Counted from the first letter of the stretch, positions 51,661 through 59,073 are shown. The stretch is 64,000 nt of DNA from Muribaculum sp. (GCA_023667055.1 JAMPAV010000001.1:159561-223560); one strand, 5' to 3'. Translations and numbers: made by a program. The notes: generated by a model not told the origin, from the sequence alone.

Positions 51661-53624
51661 AACGATTCGTGCTTTTTGTATTCTATGCATTTAACATTTT
51701 GCTTTTACGAGGGGAGGACTATATTGAATCTTATGGCTTATTGTCAGATGACTATATCAATTCTGTCTCTGATATTCAGTTGATAAGACAAATAAATGGA
51801 GGGACTGTGATATTGACTTCCTTTGATGATTCTTGTCCCGAAGAAATGAAGGGACCCTTCAATTATGCATGTAAGATAGTGGAAGAATATATACCTCCTT
51901 GTCTTCCTCTAACAATTAAGGTATCATGTGGAAGGGTCAATGGTTCATCGAAGGAACCGATGTCTAAGGTGTTATCTCGGAGTAAGGAGAATTTCGGGGA
52001 TAATTTGTATTATAAAAACTCACCAATGAGTATGATAAAGGGGGTGATCTTGTCAGAATTATCACATGGGTCGTCTGTGACATATCTGGATTATATTCCC
52101 GATGTTGAATTTCTTAATACATACCCTGATATAGAAATTACATACAATGAGCAAAAATTGGGTGAGCTGTCTTTTTCGATTGAATCAGATCCTGGTGATA
52201 AATATGATTTCGTGTCACTGGCAATACGTGATATATTTATAGGTCTTGGACTTTCTAGTAGTTTCAGATACAATCCTTCTTCTAATGAATTGTTGAATCC
52301 AGCCCAGGAGATGACTCCTTTTGAAAATTTAATTGACAAGTCTTTAGGGAAAAGTGATTCTTCTACAAGACTAATAAAGGCCACAAGTGGAAGTGTCATT
52401 TTAAGTTATGATATTTCAAAAAGTCTTAAGTTGTATGCTCCTCATGAATGGGAAAAAGGTGTCTCTCTAAATTCCTTCATACCTCAGGAGGACTGTGATA
52501 TTTCTAACATATTATCTTATAATTTTGGTAAGGGGACGGTATATCGTTCGCTTAACGATGATTATAAAGATTTTGTTTTCCGGGAATTATTGGGATGGAA
52601 AGCAAATTACGTTGTAGGCAATGACCAGGCTACATGTTCAAATTATGGTAGTACGGCGATAAAAATGCCATATAATGGTTCTATGGAATTTAATTGGGGA
52701 ACACAGGCAAACGTTGTTTCTAATACAGAGTCAATTAATAAGTTGGAATCTCAGAGTGTAAGAGATTATCAGGATAATGATTCGTTATGTAGTTATATTA
52801 ATCAATTTCATCCATCATTTCCATATATTGGGAATATTAAACAAGAGGGAATATGCGTTTCTATCCTAAAGAAGGATGGATGTTGGGATTGTGTGGCATC
52901 CAGAGGTTATGAAGAATGTCCAACTTTCAGCATGAGTGATCTGGACTTGCATTATGGAGAGGAAGAATATGCAAGAACTGCAGATGGATACCTAAGAGCC
53001 AAAATTACATTTGCAAAAAGAAATAACGGATACTTGGAAATAGATAATCGATATTTTGTTATTGATTATCTCCCGCAAAAGATTAAATTGAAATATAGGT
53101 ACTCCGTGGGTTCCACTTACGAATCTGATGTATGCAGCGTTAATGCTGATGGTACTGAAACACCTGTCAGAGTGTATTTTTCTGATCTGGAAGGCATAAA
53201 CCGAGTTGTATTGGAACGTTTAAAACTTGGATTAAGTGTCCCCAGTAAAATAGAAATTTCAGATTTCAAAAAGGGATATTACGATACAACAATTGATCAA
53301 ACAACGACTTTTACAGCGGTTGGATACAACGATAATGGTTATTCAAGAGGTATTCCTATTACAATTAATCCATCCCTACAATTGCAAGATTCTGGAAAAG
53401 TTCTGATAACATCAGACGCAATATTTTTTGCTTCGGGAGTGGGTGTTAAGTATTCTTATAGTATATATTCGGCTTCTCCTAAAAATAGCCAACTTATTCT
53501 ATCCGGAACGACAACAACAGGGAGAATAGATATTTCTACACTTTCTCCCGGTGTGTATATTTTAAATCTAAAGAACATGGTTACGAATGTGATGTCGGAT
53601 TCTAAGTTTATAAAAAAACTCTGA
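51657..53624 (+). CDS. second secreted metalloprotease-like protein with lost zinc site
   Basis: A 655-residue exported protein. The start at 51657 makes an ATGA overlap with the previous stop, while an in-frame ATG lies two codons upstream. The signal is MKRFVLFVFYAFNILLLRG. It shares the layout of the protein at 49304: GPFNYACKIVEEYIPPCLPLTIKV, PDIEITYNE, then KYDFVSLAIRDIFIGLGLSSSF, where a protease would have HExxHxxGF. Arg, Asp and Ile occupy the His, Glu and His positions. SLKLYAPHEWEKGVSLNSF and FRELLGWKANY complete the domain. Later domains are Ig-like, and the C-terminus (DISTLSPGVYILNLKNMVTNVMSDSKFIKKL) is a type IX sorting-type tail. A strong terminator follows. Confidence 0.7.
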   Translation: MKRFVLFVFYAFNILLLRGEDYIESYGLLSDDYINSVSDIQLIRQINGGTVILTSFDDSCPEEMKGPFNYACKIVEEYIPPCLPLTIKVSCGRVNGSSKEPMSKVLSRSKENFGDNLYYKNSPMSMIKGVILSELSHGSSVTYLDYIPDVEFLNTYPDIEITYNEQKLGELSFSIESDPGDKYDFVSLAIRDIFIGLGLSSSFRYNPSSNELLNPAQEMTPFENLIDKSLGKSDSSTRLIKATSGSVILSYDISKSLKLYAPHEWEKGVSLNSFIPQEDCDISNILSYNFGKGTVYRSLNDDYKDFVFRELLGWKANYVVGNDQATCSNYGSTAIKMPYNGSMEFNWGTQANVVSNTESINKLESQSVRDYQDNDSLCSYINQFHPSFPYIGNIKQEGICVSILKKDGCWDCVASRGYEECPTFSMSDLDLHYGEEEYARTADGYLRAKITFAKRNNGYLEIDNRYFVIDYLPQKIKLKYRYSVGSTYESDVCSVNADGTETPVRVYFSDLEGINRVVLERLKLGLSVPSKIEISDFKKGYYDTTIDQTTTFTAVGYNDNGYSRGIPITINPSLQLQDSGKVLITSDAIFFASGVGVKYSYSIYSASPKNSQLILSGTTTTGRIDISTLSPGVYILNLKNMVTNVMSDSKFIKKL

Positions 53625-53643
53625 TGATATAACAATAATATTA

Positions 53644-53675
53644 AAAAGGGCTTCCCTGAAAAGGGAAGCCCTTTT
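53644..53675 (+). terminator. rho-independent terminator of the secreted pseudoprotease operon
   Basis: A 14-bp perfect stem (AAAAGGGCTTCCCT at 53644-53657, AGGGAAGCCCTTTT at 53662-53675) with a GAAA tetraloop, 20 nt after the stop. Confidence 0.92.
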
Positions 53676-53680
53676 GTAAT

Positions 53681-53877
53681 TAAGTAGCTGTTCAAATTAA
53701 AACGATACAATCAAAAACTGAAAATTATGATTATCTTGCATACTCTATGCTTGGTCTTTTTGGCCATTTCCTCCCCTCTCTCATCAGTCGTAATGCCCGC
53801 ATTACTCCTTCTTCGAGTGAAGGAAATGCCTCAAAAATCCCCGCAGATAGTCTGCATTTAATTTGAACAGTTACTTA
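53681..53877. mobile_element. 197-bp MITE-like element with 21-bp terminal inverted repeats
   Basis: The ends at 53681-53701 and 53857-53877 are inverted copies of each other with 20 of 21 bases matching (core CTGTTCAAATTAAA). The interior has no complete gene. One end, 53684-53711, matches the leader of the Eco29kI-like restriction gene (26005-26032) at 27 of 28 bases. Either an internally deleted insertion sequence or a non-autonomous MITE fits. No clear target duplication is seen. Confidence 0.65.
53731..53874 (-). pseudogene. possible transposase-tail relic inside the MITE-like element
   Basis: An open minus-strand frame of 47 codons runs from the right terminal repeat to a stop at 53731. 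Its last part (IFEAFPSLEEGVMRALRLM, then REGRKWPKRPSIEYAR) is protein-like, with charged helices, unlike chance sequence. It has no proper start and no recognised family, so it may be the C-terminus of a lost transposase. Confidence 0.3.
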
Positions 53878-53908
53878 CTACCGAAACTTCGAAAATAATT
53901 GAGGTTTT

Positions 53909-53963
53909 ATTGGTGTTATTAGAAAAATAATTATTATCTTTGTAATTATTATAATCATAATAA
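53909..53963 (+). promoter_or_regulatory. promoter and dyad of the AAA ATPase gene
   Basis: ATTG (53909-53912) and TATCTTTG (53935-53942) form a promoter with slightly long spacing. Immediately downstream TTATTAT (53946-53952) and ATAATAA (53957-53963) are inverted copies that could serve as an operator at the start point. Confidence 0.5.
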
Positions 53964-53978
53964 CAATAATTGATAAAG

Positions 53979-55124
53979 ATGAGCCGCACCGACAAGTATC
54001 CCAAACTCGCAAATCCCTTTGTGATAGGCCGGTATTCCGGCCCTGAATATTTCTGCGATCGGGAAGAGCAACTTTCATTTCTTGAAAAATCTGTAATCAA
54101 CGGCAGGGATGTGGCCATCATATCCCCTCGCCGCATGGGTAAATCAGGACTAATTGAGAATTTCTTCGCGCAGAAACACATCAAGGATGAGTTCATCACC
54201 ATTTTCATAGATGTCTATGCGACATCATCCATCTCAGAGTTGGCTGTTCTTCTGGGTCAAGGCGTATTCCGTGCCATAAGGAAGGAAAAGGATTCTCCCT
54301 GGCAGCGGTTTGTGGAGTCAATCAAAAGTCTTCGCCCTATGGTGACGTTTGATGAACACACAGGAATTCCCTCGCTGTCGCTCTCGTCAGCCAACGTTAC
54401 CGCTCCTGAATTAACACTTTCGGAGATCTTTGAATATCTTGAGAATGCACCACGGCGTGTGATAGTGGCAATTGATGAGTTTCAGGAAATAAGCAGATAT
54501 GGAGATGGAAAGGCCGAGGCCTTGCTGAGAAGTTACATCCAGCGTTCGCCCAACACTAAGTTTATTTATGCCGGAAGTGAGCAAACGATGATGACGGCAA
54601 TGTTTGGCGATATAAAGCGACCTTTCTATCAAAGTTGCACCGTCATGCATCTCCCACCCATCCCTGAAGACAAATACGTGGAGTTTGCCATGGCCAAGTT
54701 TGAGCAATACGGCAAGACGGGAGACGAGAAAGTGATTCGACACGTCTATAATAAAATGATGTCTATCACGTGGTTTGTGCAGATGATGCTCAATGAACTG
54801 TTTGCCATCACGCTGCCGGGCGGTAAATTGAGAGAGGAAGACATTGCTGTCGCAGAACAAAACATCATCGGGGTTCAGGAATATGGCTACAGGGAACTGA
54901 TGGCAAGGCTGTCGCCGATGCAGCGAAATCTTGCCCATTATCTGGGACGAAAGGGGGTGGTCGAAAACCTGCTTTCGGCCGAATCGCTTGCCGACAGCGG
55001 ATTCAGGACATCAGCCTCCATGCAGGCTGCCTATAAAGGCCTTGAAAAGGCCGGCATAGCCACAAGGAGCGGCAACAAATATTACCTCTACGACATCTTC
55101 TTCTCCACCTGGCTCCGCAACTGA
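53979..55124 (+). CDS. AAA ATPase with C-terminal winged-helix, STAND/archaeal-ATPase type
   Basis: A 381-residue cytoplasmic P-loop ATPase. The N-terminus NPFVIGRYSGPEYFCDREEQL precedes Walker A IISPRRMGKSGLI and Walker B RVIVAIDEFQEISRYG. A sensor-like block is FIYAGSEQTMMTAMFGD. The C-terminus (AHYLGRKGVVENLLSAESLADSGF, YKGLEKAGIATRSGNKYYLYDIFFSTWL) is a winged helix. These single-copy-per-locus ATPases are common in Bacteroidota and have no proven role. They are sometimes called orphan defence or TA-like ATPases, which is not shown here. The ATG at 53979 is preferred over a TTG at 53970. It lies between a MITE-like element and HipBA. Confidence 0.78.
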   Translation: MSRTDKYPKLANPFVIGRYSGPEYFCDREEQLSFLEKSVINGRDVAIISPRRMGKSGLIENFFAQKHIKDEFITIFIDVYATSSISELAVLLGQGVFRAIRKEKDSPWQRFVESIKSLRPMVTFDEHTGIPSLSLSSANVTAPELTLSEIFEYLENAPRRVIVAIDEFQEISRYGDGKAEALLRSYIQRSPNTKFIYAGSEQTMMTAMFGDIKRPFYQSCTVMHLPPIPEDKYVEFAMAKFEQYGKTGDEKVIRHVYNKMMSITWFVQMMLNELFAITLPGGKLREEDIAVAEQNIIGVQEYGYRELMARLSPMQRNLAHYLGRKGVVENLLSAESLADSGFRTSASMQAAYKGLEKAGIATRSGNKYYLYDIFFSTWLRN

Positions 55125-55231
55125 ACGGCATTAATTGTGGATGGCATAACAAAATACATGGAGCAAATGCAATAATTAATTATAATTATAGTTATTATTA
55201 TAGGCGAAATTATTGCTTAATTATAGAGATA

Positions 55232-55546
55232 ATGATATTTACGAAAGAGTCGATGTCACAAGGCGAAATAGTAAGGACACTCGGTGCTCGTTTCCGTGAC
55301 TACCGGATGAGGCTAAACTTCACAAGAAAGGAAGTGGCGGAAAGCACCGGACTGAGCATGACCACGCTCTACAAGCTGGAGACAGGCCATCTCACCGACC
55401 TGTCGATGGGCACCATGCTCAAACTGCTGAGGGTGGTGGGGCAATACGGCAACTGGGACAAACTGCTACCGGAACTTCCCGAATCTCCCTACCTCTACAA
55501 AGATGACTTCACAAAAAAACAACGCATACGGCATCCGAAGAAATGA
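55232..55546 (+). CDS. hipB: HipB-type Xre-family antitoxin
   Basis: A 104-residue DNA-binding protein. The Xre-type HTH is LGARFRDYRMRLNFTRKEVAESTGLSMTTLYKLETGHLTDLSMGTMLKLLRVVGQ. The C-terminal tail (PYLYKDDFTKKQRIRHPKK) is basic and probably disordered. It overlaps the HipA gene by 4 nt (55543-55546), the standard antitoxin-first order. It should repress the operon and bind HipA. The ATG at 55253 is an alternative start. Upstream is AT-rich, palindromic DNA (TAATTATAATTATAG region, about 55170-55220) suited to operator function. Confidence 0.82.
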   Translation: MIFTKESMSQGEIVRTLGARFRDYRMRLNFTRKEVAESTGLSMTTLYKLETGHLTDLSMGTMLKLLRVVGQYGNWDKLLPELPESPYLYKDDFTKKQRIRHPKK

Positions 55547-57036
55547 GATTTCTGAGAGTTTTTATATGGGGTATGGAACTTGGAAGACTGAGTTGTAATC
55601 CATCTTCCAGACAATGCAACTTCACTTTCAATCCGGGATTGAAAGCGGACCGGCCTGACGTGTCGCCACTCCTTCTCCCCCTGAAAAATTGGCAAAACCA
55701 TCAAATCGCTTTTGGTGATGAAAGAAGAATATATCAAAATCTTCCTCCCTTTATAGCCGATTCACTGCCAGATTCCTGGGGAAACACCCTCTTTGACAAA
55801 TGGGTGAAAAAGAGTAAGCTCACATCCAAAGATGTCACCCCTCTCTATAAACTCATGTTTATAGGAAAAAGAGGTATGGGAGCGCTTGAATTTGAGCCGG
55901 CTGCAAAGGATTTAGAGCATCCCGGCAAAATTGATATCAAAGCCCTTCATGATCTTTCGCTGAAAATTCTTAATGAGCGTCAGGAAAGTGAGATTACTCA
56001 AGATGAGCAACTGACAATGCAAACCCTTGTCTCAGTCGGTACTTCAGCCGGTGGTCGTCAGATAAAGGCTATACTTGCAATTAATTCTGATACTGGTGAA
56101 ATTCGGTCAGGACAGGTAGATGGACTTGACGGGTTTGATTATTATTTGCTAAAATTCGAGGCTGATGACCTTCCTACATCGGAGATAGAGATTGCATTTT
56201 ACGAGATTGCAAGCGCTGCCGGCATCAAGATGGAAGAGTGCAGACTCATTAATGTGGAAGGTCAAAATCATTTTCTTACAAGAAGATTTGACCGAAAGAA
56301 TGACGAGAAGATCCACATGCAGACCTTGGCAGCCATCAATCCGGAATGTGAATCATACGAGGATTTGCTTGCCACATGCCGTCATCTTGGGCTTACAGAT
56401 GCAGAACTCGAGGAAGTCTATAGGCGACTTGTTTTCAATGTTATGGCCAACAACACAGATGACCATAACAAGAATCTTTCATTTCTTTTGGAAAAGTACG
56501 GGCGTTGGCGTCTTGCGCCTGCCTACGACATGACATTTATCTTCAATAGGTTTGGCACAGGAGCCCAAGAGGAGAGATGCTTAAGTATCAATGGTAAGAT
56601 CAGAGACATTACAAAGGATGATTTATTGGAATTTGGACGAGAAAATGGCATTCCCAGTCCGGAAAGAGTTCTCGACCAAACAGCGGAAGCTCTGAAGTTA
56701 TTCGCCGGACTTGCGGAAAAATACCACATTCCCACAAGATGTGCATCCATCATTACAGACACCCTCGAAAAGAATCTCTCTGAGTTTGGATATGAAAATC
56801 TCCACAGCGACACTCTTGAGTTGATAGACTCAATGGGGCGCAAATTCAGCGATGTCAGGATAAATGTCAACAGCAAGGGTCACTATATGCTTTCAGTCAA
56901 CATCGATGGCAATAACCGTCGCCGATTCATCCGTCCAAACATGGAATTATTTGAACTTTTTGACCGCAATATGTTTTCCAGATTGGAAGAATCCAATCAA
57001 ATCAAAATCCTGTCTCTATTGTTCCCTCGGGAATAA
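55543..57036 (+). CDS. hipA: HipA-family serine/threonine kinase toxin
   Basis: A 497-residue kinase toxin. HipA of E. coli phosphorylates glutamyl-tRNA synthetase and causes dormancy. The N-terminal HipA domain is LPPFIADSLPDSWGNTLFDKW. The kinase part has the nucleotide-binding SVGTSAGGRQIKAILAI, the RRFDRK block, the catalytic loop NVMANNTDDHNKNLSFL, and the metal-binding APAYDMT. The active-site Asp residues are intact. About 50 extra C-terminal residues follow, beyond the E. coli length. It is translationally coupled to HipB. The target in this organism is unknown. Confidence 0.88.
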   Translation: MRFLRVFIWGMELGRLSCNPSSRQCNFTFNPGLKADRPDVSPLLLPLKNWQNHQIAFGDERRIYQNLPPFIADSLPDSWGNTLFDKWVKKSKLTSKDVTPLYKLMFIGKRGMGALEFEPAAKDLEHPGKIDIKALHDLSLKILNERQESEITQDEQLTMQTLVSVGTSAGGRQIKAILAINSDTGEIRSGQVDGLDGFDYYLLKFEADDLPTSEIEIAFYEIASAAGIKMEECRLINVEGQNHFLTRRFDRKNDEKIHMQTLAAINPECESYEDLLATCRHLGLTDAELEEVYRRLVFNVMANNTDDHNKNLSFLLEKYGRWRLAPAYDMTFIFNRFGTGAQEERCLSINGKIRDITKDDLLEFGRENGIPSPERVLDQTAEALKLFAGLAEKYHIPTRCASIITDTLEKNLSEFGYENLHSDTLELIDSMGRKFSDVRINVNSKGHYMLSVNIDGNNRRRFIRPNMELFELFDRNMFSRLEESNQIKILSLLFPRE

Positions 57037-57099
57037 TAGAGATACATTACTCAAACCTTTGGGGGCTTATAGTCGTTATAGAGGATGAGACTTGATAAT

Positions 57100-57123
57100 T
57101 CAACTTTCGCTTGCAAAAGTTGA
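57100..57123. repeat. hairpin element with GCTTGC loop (second copy)
   Basis: TCAACTTT (57100-57107) and AAAGTTGA (57116-57123) flank the loop CGCTTGCA. With the preceding AAT it closely parallels the element at 15393-15422, which has the same loop core. Confidence 0.5.
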
Positions 57124-57267
57124 GGTTTAAAAGTTTAAGGTTTATGGTTTAATTTATCTGTAAGGGCTTTTATAAGTCCAAAATCTTAAAATTTTAGTGA
57201 GGCATTGAATCAAAAATGCTAATACCTCAGATAAATTAAACCTTAAACTATAAACCTTAAACCTTTA
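57123..57267. repeat. inverted pair of heptameric repeat blocks before the 11-residue-repeat gene
   Basis: Left block 57123-57160 consists of GGTTTAA-type units. The right block 57228-57267 is its near inverse (TTAAACC, TTAAACT, ATAAACC, TTAAACC units, 7-bp period). The 15 bases nearest the centre are exact inverted copies. The 67-nt interior holds no gene. The structure could fold into a long hairpin in the leader of the next gene. Confidence 0.75.
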
Positions 57268-57299
57268 AGTGAGTTTACGAAACTTAAATAAAAAATACT

Positions 57300-57743
57300 A
57301 TGAGCACAGAAGAATTAAAAGCAAGAGCTAATGTGGAGGCCCACGCGAGTGCCGCCGAGGCAAAGATGGCAGCCTCCGATTATAAAGAAGCAGCTGCCCA
57401 GAAGGCAGCGGAAGTAAAGGACCAGGTGGCCGACAAAGCCGCCGCCATGAAGGATCAGGCCGCAGAGAAAGCCGCCGCATTCAAAGAGCAAGCAGCCGAG
57501 AAGGCCGCTGACCTGAAAGAGCAGACGGCAGAGAAGGTGGCCGATATGAAAGAGAAAGCAGCTGACCTGAAAGACCAGGCCGCCCAAAAGGCAGCAGATT
57601 TGAAGGACCAGGCAGCAGATGCTGCGGGTCAGGTCAAGGAAAAGGCTTCGAGTTTTTTCGATAAGGTAAAGGACAAGACCGCCGACCTGCTTCATGCCGG
57701 AGCTGACAAGGTCTCCGACCTCGCCGACAAGATGAAAGACTGA
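57300..57743 (+). CDS. LEA-like protein of 11-residue amphipathic repeats
   Basis: A 147-residue Lys/Ala/Glu/Asp-rich protein without signal peptide or membrane segment. Residues about 35-125 are tandem undecapeptides of the pattern KAAxxKxQAAE (KAAEVKDQVAD, KAAAMKDQAAE, KAAAFKEQAAE, KAADLKEQTAE, KVADMKEKAAD, KAADLKDQAAD), with one 7-residue insertion. Such 11-mers are the hallmark of group 3 LEA proteins and related amphipathic helices, which protect membranes or proteins during drying, freezing or osmotic stress. The C-terminus (SSFFDKVKDKTADLLHAGADKVSDLADKMKD) is a more hydrophobic helix. Function in a gut anaerobe is unproven. A 21-bp hairpin terminator follows. Confidence 0.72.
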   Translation: MSTEELKARANVEAHASAAEAKMAASDYKEAAAQKAAEVKDQVADKAAAMKDQAAEKAAAFKEQAAEKAADLKEQTAEKVADMKEKAADLKDQAAQKAADLKDQAADAAGQVKEKASSFFDKVKDKTADLLHAGADKVSDLADKMKD

Positions 57744-57772
57744 TTAAGAATTCCCATTAGGTGAAACCAAAC

Positions 57773-57817
57773 AAATTCACGCAAATTTCAAGTACAACTT
57801 GAAATTTGCGTGAATTT
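57773..57817. terminator. 21-bp stem hairpin between convergent genes
   Basis: Arms 57773-57793 and 57797-57817 are perfect inverted copies around a 3-nt ACA loop. The outer end of the right arm is the last base of the ATPase stop codon complement. It can terminate both the LEA-like gene and the ATPase gene. Its central 29 bp (57781-57809) recurs at 58984-59012. Confidence 0.75.
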
Positions 57818-58980
57818 TATATGGAATTAACGGTCGTGTTTCCAAAATAGTCTCGGAAATTAAAAATCGAAGGGGTCATGCTCACGCCATCATAAATCAG
57901 GATCTGGTTGCCAACCTTGGAATGTAATAGAGATGCAAGATATTCCATATTCTTCATAAAATCCTTACGATAGGTCATGGATGCTTTGATTTCATACAAT
58001 GATAGCCCTGAGTGGTTTTCTTCAACCATGTCAACTTCTTTACCGGAGTTTTCACGATAAAAATATAGCTGAGGTCGTTTGCCAATGTTATACCATTTTT
58101 TGATCATCTCTCCAACAATCAGATTCTCAAATATCGCACCTTTCAAGGGGTGATTCTCAAGTTGGGAAGAGTTTTGAATACCGAACAGATGAACCATCAG
58201 CCCCGTATCGTAAAAATATAGTTTTGGAGTTTTTGTGAGGCGCTTCCCCAAATTAGAGTAATAGGGATAGAGGCTAAAAGTGATATATGATGCACCGGTA
58301 ATGCTAAGCCACTCCGCGATGGTCGTGGAACTCACCCCGACCTCGACAGCGAGGGAGGATGCGTTTAGTTCCGATGAAACGCGTCCGGCGCAAAGACGCA
58401 TGAATCTGTCGAACTTATCAATATTTTTCACCTTTAGCAAATCGCGTATGTCTCTCTGAATGTATGTTGAGAAATAACTTTCATAAAAAAGATCCACAGG
58501 CATCTGATTGCAGATTATCCCGGGATAAAAACCATTGTATTCCAACACTTCCGTCTGCTGGTCTATATATTCTCTCTTTAATTCTGAGATGGATAGTGGG
58601 AGAAGAGTAAAAACAGCAACCCGTCCGGCCAAAGATTGGCTGACATTCTGCATCAGGGCGAAATTAGAGCTTCCGGTGAGAATATATCTTAAAGATCGAT
58701 CTTCGTCAACTTTTGCCTGAATCACAGACAAAATATCCGGCGCATTATGGGCTTCGTCTATTATGGCCCTGCCGCCTAATGATTTTATGAAACCTTCCGG
58801 GTCCTCAGTGGCTCTGTTTCGATATGATATCATTTCCAGATTGACAAAGTTATAATCCGGGTATAAATGTTTGCACAATGTCGTTTTACCTGACTGGCGT
58901 GGCCCGGTGATTAAAATTACAGGAAAGTGTTTGTGCGCCTCAATGACCTTATCGGTAAGTTGCCTGTCGATATATTCCAT
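57817..58980 (-). CDS. AAA ATPase with DUF4143 domain (second of two), flanked by palindromes
   Basis: A 387-residue protein. Walker A is LITGPRQSGKTTLC and Walker B is GRAIIDEAHNA. A sensor-type block is LRYILTGSSNFALM, and the winged-helix region is SLAVEVGVSSTTIAEWLSITGAS. The DUF4143 part ends with the PD-(D/E)xK-like core ENSGKEVDMVEENHSGLSLYEIKAS. It is the shorter DUF4143 subtype and only remotely similar to the protein at 37.7-39.0 kb. The gene is bounded on both sides by the same 29-bp palindrome (57781-57809 after the stop, 58984-59012 just before the start), an arrangement that suggests a discrete unit with its own regulation or mobility. Confidence 0.82.
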   Translation of the reverse strand: MEYIDRQLTDKVIEAHKHFPVILITGPRQSGKTTLCKHLYPDYNFVNLEMISYRNRATEDPEGFIKSLGGRAIIDEAHNAPDILSVIQAKVDEDRSLRYILTGSSNFALMQNVSQSLAGRVAVFTLLPLSISELKREYIDQQTEVLEYNGFYPGIICNQMPVDLFYESYFSTYIQRDIRDLLKVKNIDKFDRFMRLCAGRVSSELNASSLAVEVGVSSTTIAEWLSITGASYITFSLYPYYSNLGKRLTKTPKLYFYDTGLMVHLFGIQNSSQLENHPLKGAIFENLIVGEMIKKWYNIGKRPQLYFYRENSGKEVDMVEENHSGLSLYEIKASMTYRKDFMKNMEYLASLLHSKVGNQILIYDGVSMTPSIFNFRDYFGNTTVNSI

Positions 58981-58983
58981 ATT

Positions 58984-59012
58984 GCAAATTTAAAGTTGTA
59001 CTTGAAATTTGC
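58984..59012. repeat. 29-bp palindrome at the 5' end of the second DUF4143 ATPase
   Basis: Left arm GCAAATTTAAAGT (58984-58996) and right arm ACTTGAAATTTGC (59000-59012) pair with one mismatch around a TGT loop. The same arms, perfectly matched, occur at 57781-57809. A -7 box for the ATPase (TAATTTTG on the minus strand, 59021-59014) directly abuts it, so the palindrome covers the transcription start. Confidence 0.8.
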
Positions 59013-59073
59013 ACAAAATTAATAAAAATATTCAAATAGATACTTCTTTTTTCACCAAAAATTGAATTTTTGC

